A stretch of DNA of 33,675 bases. Origin: CAYQQJ01 sp964419935. Lineage in GTDB: Bacteria; Pseudomonadota; Gammaproteobacteria; Pseudomonadales; Cellvibrionaceae. The first letter of the stretch is position 1. Every line of letters starts with the position of its first letter. The notes under the pieces were generated by a model. It did not search any database, had not been told where the DNA came from, and worked only from the letters and a program-made list of their open reading frames with translations. This document shows, piece by piece, positions 17,095-24,255 of this stretch. A program made the position numbers and the translations under genes. Location of the stretch: the NCBI GenBank assembly GCA_964419935.1, contig CAYQQJ010000038.1, positions 1 to 33,675 on the forward strand. Reading direction: 5' to 3'.

Positions 17095-17340
17095 TTTTTT
17101 TATTTCTTCGTATCCAAGGATAATCAAGAACTGAAAACGGATATCGAAACAGGTTTGAATCGCGCAATTGCTGATGGCAGCTTCGACAAAGCCTTTATGA
17201 ATTCGCCCTCCGTACAAGACGTTATCGAAAAAGCCAATATGAAAAACCGCCTCACCTTCTATCTCGACAACCCGACCCTGTCAGAAGAGACACCGCTGGA
17301 TCGGGTAGAACTATGGTTTGATCCTAAAAACCTTCCCTGA
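17095..17340 (+). pseudogene. 3' remnant of a family 3 solute-binding-like protein gene
   Basis: Reading the frame of 17101 gives YFFVSKDNQELKTDIETG, then LNRAIADGSFDKAF, and it ends near LDNPTLSEETPLDRVELW. This is the C-terminal lobe pattern of periplasmic family 3 (amino-acid-type) solute-binding proteins, where YFFVSK, AIADGSF and NP-x-TPL-x-ELW blocks recur in this order. A TGA (17092-17094) interrupts the frame directly before it, next to a run of seven T. The N-terminal ~200 residues expected for such a protein are not found upstream in any frame I could recognise. It is therefore a decayed fragment, although an in-frame ATG at 17197 could start a short peptide. Confidence 0.65.
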
Positions 17341-17557
17341 TCAGCATCAGCTTTAAATACGCCGCTTAATATGTACAACAAGAACAGCGCTGCCAATTAT
17401 ATAAAACGTGCCCATAAGGTCCGTCGACGGGGCAACTAAACAGCAGCAGCCAGTCGTCGGAACCCTGACGTTCGTCGAAGCCGGGGAACCATGAGGCCAT
17501 TCGGTATAAAGAAAAGTTAGCGCCGCAGAGGCCACGCAGGTAGCTTTTAACAGCCTG

Positions 17558-17866
17558 TCAGGCATTTTTGGTCCATACCGGAGTCAGTGCAGTGACTTGC
17601 GGCGGGCCGACCAAAAGCGGTTCAACGTCCTTGAGATACGCGGCATAGCTGTCTGTCTTTAGGAACTCTTGTGAGGCCTCAACACTGGCGTACTGCTGAA
17701 AAGCGCTAATTGAATCTGGATCAGAATTGTCGAAGCAGTAGAAGTACGCGGTATGACCTGGATTAGCAGCTATAGCCGGTGCCATGTGCTTCTCCCATAC
17801 CTTCCGGACTTCGTCTCGCTTCCCAGGTTGAGTTTGGTGCCTAATAATCAGTGCAAATGAAGTCAT
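17558..17866 (-). CDS. Antibiotic biosynthesis monooxygenase (ABM) domain protein
   Basis: A 102-residue protein forming a single dimeric alpha/beta-barrel (ferredoxin-like) ABM domain, as in YgiN-type quinol monooxygenases. Family features are FALIIRHQTQPGKRDEVRKVWEKHM at the start, the central YFYCFDNSDPDSISAFQQYASVEA and the helix EFLKTDSYAAYLKDVEPLL. Members act on quinols or polyketide-like aromatics, or detoxify small molecules. No specific substrate can be given. It is a single-gene unit on the minus strand, with a 108-bp spacer to the HNH gene upstream. That spacer has an attC-like end. Confidence 0.85.
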   Translation of the reverse strand: MTSFALIIRHQTQPGKRDEVRKVWEKHMAPAIAANPGHTAYFYCFDNSDPDSISAFQQYASVEASQEFLKTDSYAAYLKDVEPLLVGPPQVTALTPVWTKNA

Positions 17867-17925
17867 AGGAAAATCTCACGATGATGTTATGTATTTTGGA
17901 GGCTTAATGCGTACAATCCGGCCGG

Positions 17926-17978
17926 CCTTGTAACGCCGGCTGCGACGGCAATTTGTAAGATATCCTGCGCTGAGTTAA
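17926..17978 (-). repeat. Possible attC-like site B (weak)
   Basis: On the minus strand the HNH stop codon runs into TTTTAACTCAGCGC, and about 45 bp later the sequence reads CCGGCGTTACAAGG. This mimics the TAAC ... GCGTTA ends of integron attC sites, and the 3' end is nearly identical to that of site A (18628-18703). Inner pairing is poor, so this could be coincidence. Confidence 0.25.
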
Positions 17979-18439
17979 AAGCCTTGCTGTTGATTTGCGA
18001 GAAGGATTCGGCCATTAATCCACGCTAGTGTAGCAGGTCTATTATTTTTTGACGCGTTACATGAATCACATGCGACAACGAGATTTTGCGGATCATTGCA
18101 CCCAGCCCAAACTTGTAACGCAAGAGCGGATGAGAGCGGTCTTTTAGTTGTCATGTGCAACGAATGATCAGCCCAAGGGGTAACATGATCAATTTGACAG
18201 CGCGCCCTTGGGTATTCCCAATTACAATAGCTACAAGTAAACCAGGCCGGATTACCATTATCTCTTGGCGCATTATTATATACATGATCAATAATTTGCT
18301 GCTCAAATCCAATGCGTGCTCCGTTCGGATTATGTGCGCCGAAAGTAAATCCACCAAAAGGATCAAAGCCTACTGGTCCACCGTATACTAAGTTCCAAAC
18401 TAGAGTAAGAGAATAGTTTCCTGCCTGTGTCCACGCCAT
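17975..18439 (-). CDS. Stand-alone HNH endonuclease domain protein
   Basis: A 154-residue protein with a zinc-supported HNH nuclease domain in its C-terminal half. Zinc ligands are Cys69/Cys72 (TCSYCNW) and Cys124/Cys127 (ACDSCNASK). The catalytic pair is Asp84-His85 (CQIDHVTPW). Asn119 (DPQNLVVAC) and Lys131 complete the motif. The first 65 residues are Gly/Pro/Asn-rich (GGPVGFDPFGGFTFG) and match no domain I know. No restriction methylase, phage terminase or immunity gene is adjacent, so its target is unknown. Options are a cassette-borne nuclease, a detached toxin tip of a polymorphic effector, or a defence nuclease. Codon use looks AT-richer than the core genes, suggesting transfer. Confidence 0.8.
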   Translation of the reverse strand: MAWTQAGNYSLTLVWNLVYGGPVGFDPFGGFTFGAHNPNGARIGFEQQIIDHVYNNAPRDNGNPAWFTCSYCNWEYPRARCQIDHVTPWADHSLHMTTKRPLSSALALQVWAGCNDPQNLVVACDSCNASKNNRPATLAWINGRILLANQQQGF

Positions 18440-18490
18440 TTTTATAATTCCTTCTGTTCTAAAATAATAACTACGCCTGAATAAGGTTCA

Positions 18491-18580
18491 GCCTAACGTC
18501 CTTGTTCAGACGTGCCAGCTGCCAAAATGAAGGGACTAATCAGCTGGTAAAAGCGTTACGCGTTAACGCGCGTGTTAGTC
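18491..18580 (-). repeat. Possible attC-like recombination site C
   Basis: This 90-bp imperfect palindrome starts (plus strand) with GCCTAAC at 18491-18497 and ends with GTTAGTC at 18574-18580. These outer 7-mers are complementary at six of seven positions and match the attC R-box pattern (RYYYAAC/GTTRRRY) at one end exactly. An inner pair, CCAGCTG (18515-18521) and CAGCTGG (18541-18547), would form a central stem. In minus orientation it ends GTTAGGC 52 bp before the HNH start, the usual cassette geometry. No integrase gene is present in the window. Confidence 0.35.
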
Positions 18581-18627
18581 ACTGCGGGTGTAGAACCCGC
18601 GGCACTGCTGCTCCCTGCTACTAGACC

Positions 18628-18703
18628 CTGTAACGCCGTGTACACCAACGCGAGCTTGCTACCGTCCGACGGCCGAACGCTATGTAATGATGCGCCTGGT
18701 TAT
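18628..18703 (-). repeat. Possible attC-like site A (weak)
   Basis: Starting two bases after the VOC stop codon, the minus strand reads ATAACCAGGCGC and ends 76 bp later at CGGCGTTACAGG. The TAAC...GCGTTA ends fit an attC, and the 3' end nearly equals that of site B. Internal complementarity is limited. Confidence 0.25.
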
Positions 18704-18704
18704 T

Positions 18705-19025
18705 TCATACTTCATAAGCGGCGTCAGGCCATAAGTCGTTTATCTCTTTGGCTTGGTGGTCAGCACTGAAGTGTTCCCAAATCAGTCCATTAGCATCTGG
18801 CTCTTCAGTGGACTCTGTTGCCTCTGAGTCTTCCCATCCCAAATGCCGCACAGATCCAGGGCTAGATTCAGCGTCCCGGCGTATAGATACATTTAAGCTT
18901 TCCGTTCTCCAAAGGGCATACTCACCGGGAATCACAAGGCATGGCTCAGAGCCTAACCGAAGACTGTAATCAAAAACTGTTTCTTCTATTTTATCGGTGG
19001 ATATGGCTATATGAAATTTCTTCAT
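18705..19025 (-). CDS. VOC (glyoxalase/bleomycin-resistance fold) family protein
   Basis: A 106-residue single-domain protein. KKFHIAISTDKIEETVFDYSLRLG is the typical first beta-alpha unit of the vicinal-oxygen-chelate fold, with a candidate metal-ligand His at the start. EYALWRTESLNVSIRRD and the later HLGWED supply the second-strand set, and ANGLIWEHF carries a Glu near the last strand. Such proteins bind metals and act as lyases, dioxygenases or resistance proteins; the substrate here is unknown. The start ATG is preceded by AAAGGATG-type purines. It is a single-gene unit in the same orientation as the HNH and ABM genes. Confidence 0.75.
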   Translation of the reverse strand: MKKFHIAISTDKIEETVFDYSLRLGSEPCLVIPGEYALWRTESLNVSIRRDAESSPGSVRHLGWEDSEATESTEEPDANGLIWEHFSADHQAKEINDLWPDAAYEV

Positions 19026-19049
19026 GTTGCATCCTTTTGAACTTTAACA

Positions 19050-19246
19050 TCAATTCACCCCTTGGACGCTATTGAATTGCTTGTCCGACAGTCGCCTGTA
19101 CTGCCGACGCCAGGTATAGATTCGGCCGGGGTGAATACCGAGCTCTTTCACTACCTCAGCGGACCTGGTGTTGGGATCTTCCGATCTTCGGACAGCCGAA
19201 AATCCTCTGTGTAATGATTGTACTTGTTGCGGGTCTTCTTCGTCAT
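19050..19246 (-). pseudogene. Decayed IS3-family transposase orfA
   Basis: An ATG at 19246 begins MTKKTRNKYNHYTEDFR, the usual opening of IS3-type OrfA proteins. The frame then breaks. In a neighbouring frame the sequence resumes with a helix-turn-helix remnant reading VVKELGIHPGRIYTWRRQY and RLSDKQFNSVQGVN before a stop at 19050-19052. At least one frameshift and a truncation are present, and orfB is absent. The upstream stretch to about 19290 (GTAGACACCTCACTCC on the minus strand) resembles the outer end of such elements. It marks past insertion activity at the edge of the accessory patch. Confidence 0.7.
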
Positions 19247-19354
19247 AGTCAACACCTTCATTAGGTCGGAGTGAGGTGTCTACTTTTCATGGATAACTTG
19301 GTTTTCTAACGCCGACTTTTGATCGGTTGGGCGACATGGCTCTCATGGGATTTT

Positions 19355-21793
19355 CTACTGCGATGTACTATCAAACTTCAAATCTAATTCACTGTTAAAT
19401 ATCATCAATCGTGCCGCTTTGTTGTATCCGCCAGGTGAAAATGAAATGATCTTATCGCCAACAACCCGAATAAGACCAAGATAATTTTCACTCTTAAAAT
19501 CCTGCACATAACCGTTAAACAAGTCATCAGCCACCAGGGAGTAACCGTCAGACCCCGTATAAATTAAAGTGTCATTCATCCACTGTTTTTGATTTCCATC
19601 CACCTCAGCCACTAGTTCCATATCTATGTTGTAAACAGAATCTGATCCAGCAGGAAACGTATATAATTGGCTTTCCGAGGTGCTATTGGTGCCCTGACAG
19701 ACGTCATCATACCCAAATGACACCTCCCCGTTGACAACCAGTTCGCCGCTAACAGTGACCGAAACAGAGTAGCTACAGAAAGGTATCGATTCTTGTCGTT
19801 GCAGATTAGCTGAGAAGTATGATGTCGGGTTTGCCAGTGCCTCCTCCTTGTTGGAGTCCACCATCGTGCCGTTATGATCGTACACTTCAATCCAGCTAGA
19901 CGAAAAGGGCTCGGTAACAGAAACTACAAAATAACCGTGCTCTGAAAATCTTACGGTCATGCTATTCTCAGCGGCATCCCTTACTGGAAAAACCGAAAAA
20001 TTATCGAGATCCACCAATATAAGCTTTTTATTTTGATAATCGTGCATTAGCACTTTATTGTATACAGGATCATACACACCTGTAGAGACATAGCCGTCCA
20101 TATCCAGTGCATGTGATGGTACAAGGAAGCTATTCGTGTTGGTGTCAAACTGTAAAAGACGTAGCCCTTTTACAAAATAGATGATTGATTCTCCATCATC
20201 GAAAGCGTAACTCGCGTCAAGGTAGCATCCATATTCGTCCCCGGCATCCGGGCTACTACAGGTTACGCTCCTGGGAAAAGCGTCATCATCGTTAACAACG
20301 CCATCGTTATCCAAGTCGGTGTCACTATTATCGCCGATGCGATCGTCATCTAAATCGGCCCATTCTTCAGGGTTCTTTGGGAACCGGTCATGTCCATTAA
20401 CCACACCATCATTATCTCTATCTGGATCATCGATATCCAAAACCCCATCGCCGTCAGTGTCTGCCAAATCATCATTCATATACACCGTTACGGTAATGGC
20501 AGGCGAACGGTTGCCATTGGCATCCACCGCTGTGACTTCCAGTTCATAGATTTCGTGGCCAGTTGAGTTTGGAAATAGAAGTTTGAAGCGACCAGCCTCA
20601 GTTTGTTTCCAATCACTGGACTCGCGTTGATTGTTTATCTCGTACGTGAGTAACGAGCCAGCCTTGTTAGTAAATAGCTCCTGAACGTCAATTTCTACTG
20701 ATGCACTGCGACTCAACGAGACGGGTGCGTAACTACCTGCGAACGGATGTGCGGGGGGTAGCGACGAAACTGGCGTGGTGTAACGTGTAAAATATATGTC
20801 CGTACTTTCCTCACCCAAACGCGCATAAATAAAGGGATATTCATTCTCGGTGAGAAAAACGTTGGCCTCTACCAAGCCATCAGCCTCTTCGTCCCATAGA
20901 ATAAAAAATCCATTCCGCGTGGCATCGAGATAGCTTGCCGCCGGGGATGCTCCGGAGAAAACAAGCCTCTCTCCGTTCGCATCCCACGACATTTCAACGG
21001 CTGTGTCATTTATGCCTAATTCCCCCTCTATAGAATGAATTGCCCTTGAAAATATATGTGGCAGGTCGGGCTTCGTTACCGTCCCAAATCCGGAAGCCTT
21101 GTATCTGTTAAAGATCGCTGGAAAGTCAACCGTAAGTGTTACATCGTTGGCAGATAGCCTATTGGTGCCGTCACTCAGGACCAAATCAACTTCCAATGTT
21201 GATGTGATGCCTGAATAACTGAATGTGAAGTCATGTTGTAACGGCCCCGTATATTTTAAAGAGCCATCAAAGATCATTGTTGCCCCGTCGAGTGACGCTG
21301 AGTAATCGTTCCAACCGATGGTGATGCTAGATGAAGAACTGAGGCCTTTTCTTCTGGAAATGGATTGTTCACCAGAAACCAGTAATTCAACTGTGACGCC
21401 TGCCTGCGTGGCGCTTACAGAGCAGTTGGTGTACTTGTAGACTGCGTCAGATCCATTGTTGGAGACTTCGATTTCAAAGGAGCCGCCGCCCCCCTCACAA
21501 CTGTCTGTATAGGTTCCATCCGGGAGGCCCGTGTAGTGCTCGCCGTTGACTATATCGGCAGCCGTATCCTTGGCGATCTGAAGAAAATCCAAATAGGCAT
21601 CCACCACGAGTGGCGTGTTGATGCGGGTAAGGGTAAGAGGCTTCAACTCAATTAGTGACGGCGGCTGACTGTTGCCGGTAAGTGAGTCCGCTTGGGGGCT
21701 GGATGAACTATCGCTTTCGCCACCACCGCAGGCTGTTGTCCCCGCAGCTATGCAAATAAATACTAAAGCCTCGATCAATCTGCGGCTTGACAT
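19355..21793 (-). CDS. Large lipoprotein with thrombospondin type 3-like calcium-binding repeats
   Basis: An 812-residue surface or periplasmic lipoprotein of unknown function. The ATG at 21793 is chosen because AGGAG lies seven bases upstream and gives a clean signal with lipobox TTA-C (Cys22), then a Gly/Ser-rich linker. An N-terminal region (about 60-350) holds two Cys in CEGGGG and TNCSV and is beta-rich. A cadherin/dystroglycan-like segment (about 362-440, ending VTAVDANGNRSPAITVTV) follows. Asp-rich repeats (about 441-507, DTDGDGVLDIDDPDRDNDGV) match TSP3-type calcium sites. The last ~300 residues look like a beta-propeller (YDPVYNKVLMHD, GYFVVSVTEP). Its DNA is AT-richer than the flanks and it stands alone, next to the IS3 remnant. 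Confidence 0.75.
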   Translation of the reverse strand: MSSRRLIEALVFICIAAGTTACGGGESDSSSSPQADSLTGNSQPPSLIELKPLTLTRINTPLVVDAYLDFLQIAKDTAADIVNGEHYTGLPDGTYTDSCEGGGGSFEIEVSNNGSDAVYKYTNCSVSATQAGVTVELLVSGEQSISRRKGLSSSSSITIGWNDYSASLDGATMIFDGSLKYTGPLQHDFTFSYSGITSTLEVDLVLSDGTNRLSANDVTLTVDFPAIFNRYKASGFGTVTKPDLPHIFSRAIHSIEGELGINDTAVEMSWDANGERLVFSGASPAASYLDATRNGFFILWDEEADGLVEANVFLTENEYPFIYARLGEESTDIYFTRYTTPVSSLPPAHPFAGSYAPVSLSRSASVEIDVQELFTNKAGSLLTYEINNQRESSDWKQTEAGRFKLLFPNSTGHEIYELEVTAVDANGNRSPAITVTVYMNDDLADTDGDGVLDIDDPDRDNDGVVNGHDRFPKNPEEWADLDDDRIGDNSDTDLDNDGVVNDDDAFPRSVTCSSPDAGDEYGCYLDASYAFDDGESIIYFVKGLRLLQFDTNTNSFLVPSHALDMDGYVSTGVYDPVYNKVLMHDYQNKKLILVDLDNFSVFPVRDAAENSMTVRFSEHGYFVVSVTEPFSSSWIEVYDHNGTMVDSNKEEALANPTSYFSANLQRQESIPFCSYSVSVTVSGELVVNGEVSFGYDDVCQGTNSTSESQLYTFPAGSDSVYNIDMELVAEVDGNQKQWMNDTLIYTGSDGYSLVADDLFNGYVQDFKSENYLGLIRVVGDKIISFSPGGYNKAARLMIFNSELDLKFDSTSQ

Positions 21794-22444
21794 GAAACGC
21801 TCCTGGATAATTACTAACTTCGATTGCAAGTCAGCAGAGTGGTCTTTGCTTTCTAGCCAAGACATAATGCTATAGAGGCTATTGGCAAGCCAGCGTGTTA
21901 GGGAGGTGATGGTCTTTATCATACGATGCTGAGCTAATTAACCTTCAAGAAACGAAAATGCACGAAAGTGCTGACTGGTACTCTTGCTTATTTAAATTCT
22001 ATGTTTGGGTTCGGACGTCCGATTGAACCTAAGGCTTAATGATTGATCCAATGGGGTCGCTGATACCAGTGATCGTCGAATCACCGCTTTCGGATCGATA
22101 ACGAATCCATCGCTCTCCCCGATACTAAAGCTTTTCCTCTGCAAATCAAGCAGTTATGCATTATCGCGCAAACCCAGCTAAGTTACATCTCCGCGTAGAT
22201 ATAACCCGCAGACGGAACAGCCATGAATGCGGGAAAAATCCTGTGATTTCAGTATGTTACTGCGGCGGCAAAAAGAGCCTGTAGTTATGGCGCCGGCGCA
22301 TCATGATTTGCTGAAAACACAGTGTTGCCCTGTGAGAGCGGGCAGCGCGATGGCTATGGCTCGTTATTCGTTTTCTGTACGCTTCGGCGGAAGGCGCTTA
22401 GGCTTTTTCGCCCTACAGGCCGGCGGAACTTGCCTTATTCAGGT
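21794..22444. other. 651-bp gap between the lipoprotein and flavodoxin genes
   Basis: The first ~130 bp would be the leader of the minus-strand lipoprotein gene. Longer readings of that protein to 21922 are possible but lack a signal peptide. The remainder has plus-strand open frames (for example 22227-22592) that merely mirror the flavodoxin gene or have no domain. I see no RNA gene or repeat, and no clear terminator. Confidence 0.5.
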
Positions 22445-22969
22445 TCAAACCAGCCCAAACTCCCCACGTATCTGCTCGCACCACCGGTCGAGACGCTCGT
22501 CGGTCAGTTCGGGTTGCTGGTCTTCATCCAGCGCGAGACCGACGAATAGTTCGGTGTCGGGAATTTGTGCTTTGGAGGCATCGAATTCATAACCGTCCGT
22601 TGGCCAATGGCCGACGATTTTGGCACCGGCCTGCTCGACGACGTCGTGAAGCATGCCCATGGCGTCGAGAAAGAAATCCCCGTAGCCGAACTGATCACCG
22701 AGACCAAAAAATGCGACGGTTTTGCCGGTGAAGTCGATGGCGGCGACGTCATCCCAGAATTCTTCCCAATCGGACTGTATCTGGCCGAAGTCCCAGGTGG
22801 AGATGCCGAGGATGATCTTGTCGTGAAGGGTGAATTCCAGTTGTGTGGCATCGGCAATATCGTAAACCTCTACAACATCTTCGCCCAGGCGCTGTTGAAT
22901 TTTATAGGCGACACCTTCGGTGTTGCCTTCATCACTACCAAAAAACAGGCCCAACTTGCCCACAGCCAC
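22445..22969 (-). CDS. Flavodoxin (long-chain, FldA/FldB type)
   Basis: A 174-residue cytoplasmic FMN electron carrier. The phosphate-binding loop is FFGSDEGNTEGVA near the N-terminus. The flavin-stacking loop regions are GISTWDFGQIQSDW (about 55-70, with the Trp) and FGLGDQFGYGDFF (about 88-101). These, plus the extra loop around residues 120-140 (HWPTDGYEFDASKA), are typical of long-chain flavodoxins. Such proteins donate electrons to reductive enzymes such as ribonucleotide reductase activators and IspG/IspH. It is divergent from the GGDEF gene. Confidence 0.95.
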   Translation of the reverse strand: MAVGKLGLFFGSDEGNTEGVAYKIQQRLGEDVVEVYDIADATQLEFTLHDKIILGISTWDFGQIQSDWEEFWDDVAAIDFTGKTVAFFGLGDQFGYGDFFLDAMGMLHDVVEQAGAKIVGHWPTDGYEFDASKAQIPDTELFVGLALDEDQQPELTDERLDRWCEQIRGEFGLV

Positions 22970-23292
22970 TCCTTACGCGCATTTAATTTAGGTGAATAGG
23001 GTTTTATGACAAACCAGAGAAAAGACGCACATTTTCCCAATATTGCCCAATCAACACAACTGGCGAGCTTTGAACCGCACCTTTGGAAAGATAGACGAAC
23101 GATGACCCATCGGTTGCCTGCCCGTGTCAAATAAACGTCGCATAGTGTGTTGCGTATATCAGTTAGGCTGCAACTTATTGATAGGAAAAGAATTTTATAT
23201 CTCCCAAAAACTGGCACGCTATTCGCCTTTTACCTATAATAACGACAATAAAGTTCAAGAAACCGTCGGCTACCGACACGAGAGTCAACAGC
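22970..23292. other. 323-bp divergent gap between the flavodoxin and GGDEF genes
   Basis: No gene is supported here. It should contain the promoters for both neighbours. A sigma54-like site and a separate TATAAT lie on the plus strand at 23211-23240. Confidence 0.6.
23211..23240 (+). promoter_or_regulatory. Sigma54-like -24/-12 site upstream of the GGDEF gene, with an overlapping TATAAT
   Basis: CTGGCACGCTATTCGCC (23211-23227) matches the -24 element TGGCACG exactly. It has GC of the -12 element 10 bases after the GG, the spacing required by sigma54, although the -12 box is TCGCC rather than TTGCA. TATAAT occurs at 23235-23240 with a poor CTGGCA -35 at 18 bp. Either could drive the diguanylate cyclase gene starting at 23293. 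Confidence 0.45.
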
Positions 23293-24210
23293 ATGGTGAT
23301 ACCCGCGAGTTCAACTGACCACCCGGAACAACCCTCGGCACCGCACTTGAAATCCGCGCCCATTAACCTTGACCTGCAGGACTTGCAACTGCATCTTTCC
23401 CTGAAACTGCAGACCTCACTCGACATTGAAGCCGTTTTACTGCTCTTCTTCGAAACCAGTCAGAAATTCCTGCGTTTTGATGGCCTGACCTATCGCTATG
23501 ATGACGCCCAACTGTCCCTCACCTATGGCACCATTCAAACCCACAGCGTCGATTACAAGATCAGCAGTTCCGACCACTACCTCGGGCAGATCTGCTTCAG
23601 CCGTGAATCCCGTTTCGCTGAAGCGGAACTCGCCGCGTTGGAAATATTGATCGGCGGTTTGTTTCATCCGCTGCGCAATGCTTTGCGCTACCGGGAAGCG
23701 GTGGCCAGCTCCCTGCGGGACCCGCTGACCAAAGTTGGCAATCGCGCCGCCTTAACCGAAGCTATGAAACGCGAGCTGGAACTGGCCCGGCGCTATCAGC
23801 GGCCATTCAGCCTGATGCTGATTGATATTGACCACTTCAAGAAGATCAACGACACCATTGGCCATTCCGCCGGAGACACCGCCCTGCAGCATCTGGTGGA
23901 AAAAATCTCCGCCAACCTGAGACAGGTGGATGAGGTGTTTCGTTACGGTGGCGAGGAGTTTGTGGTATTGCTGGGCCAGACGGATCGCGAGGCCGCCGTC
24001 ATGGTGGCCGAACGGATTCGTCAGTCGCTGATTCAGGACCCACTGCGGCTGGAAGGTGAACCCTTGCCGCTCACGGTGAGTATCGGTTTGAGTATGTATC
24101 GCGCCGATGACTCGGAAGAAAGCCTGTTTGACCGCGCCGACCAGGCGCTGTACCAGGCAAAGCACAATGGCCGCAACTGCGTAAGCCATATTGCTGACTG
24201 CGCCATTTAG
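23293..24210 (+). CDS. Diguanylate cyclase with N-terminal GAF-like sensor
   Basis: A 305-residue cytoplasmic enzyme predicted to make cyclic di-GMP from two GTP. The C-terminal GGDEF domain (about 138-300) starts with the DPLTKVGNRAAL motif. The active loop RYGGEEF (GGEEF at 219-223) is intact, and the metal-binding IDIDHFKKIND is present. A product-inhibition site RQVD (210-213) lies exactly five residues before GGEEF. Residues ~30-130 form a GAF-like sensory domain of unknown ligand; no transmembrane segment is seen. The gene stands alone, convergent with rluB and divergent from the flavodoxin gene. Confidence 0.93.
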   Translation: MVIPASSTDHPEQPSAPHLKSAPINLDLQDLQLHLSLKLQTSLDIEAVLLLFFETSQKFLRFDGLTYRYDDAQLSLTYGTIQTHSVDYKISSSDHYLGQICFSRESRFAEAELAALEILIGGLFHPLRNALRYREAVASSLRDPLTKVGNRAALTEAMKRELELARRYQRPFSLMLIDIDHFKKINDTIGHSAGDTALQHLVEKISANLRQVDEVFRYGGEEFVVLLGQTDREAAVMVAERIRQSLIQDPLRLEGEPLPLTVSIGLSMYRADDSEESLFDRADQALYQAKHNGRNCVSHIADCAI

Positions 24211-24255
24211 GCTTCAGTCACTACTGCGGCTACGCCATGCGGCTGAGGCTCGGCG

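Noticed and set aside
16799..17134. Plus-strand frame joined to the solute-binding remnant by a one-base shift at the T run
   Set aside because: The upstream part shows none of the blocks expected before YFFVSK in solute-binding proteins, so a simple single frameshift does not restore a gene.
17353..17565. 70-codon minus-strand frame after the ABM gene
   Set aside because: It overlaps the ABM stop by a few bases, but has no ribosome site or known family. It could be decayed sequence, and the evidence is not enough to call it.
18584..18600. tRNA T-arm-like hairpin (five-bp stem, seven-base TTCTACA loop on the minus strand)
   Set aside because: No acceptor, D-arm or anticodon arm could be found at the right distances, so it is not a tRNA and not a convincing tRNA fragment.
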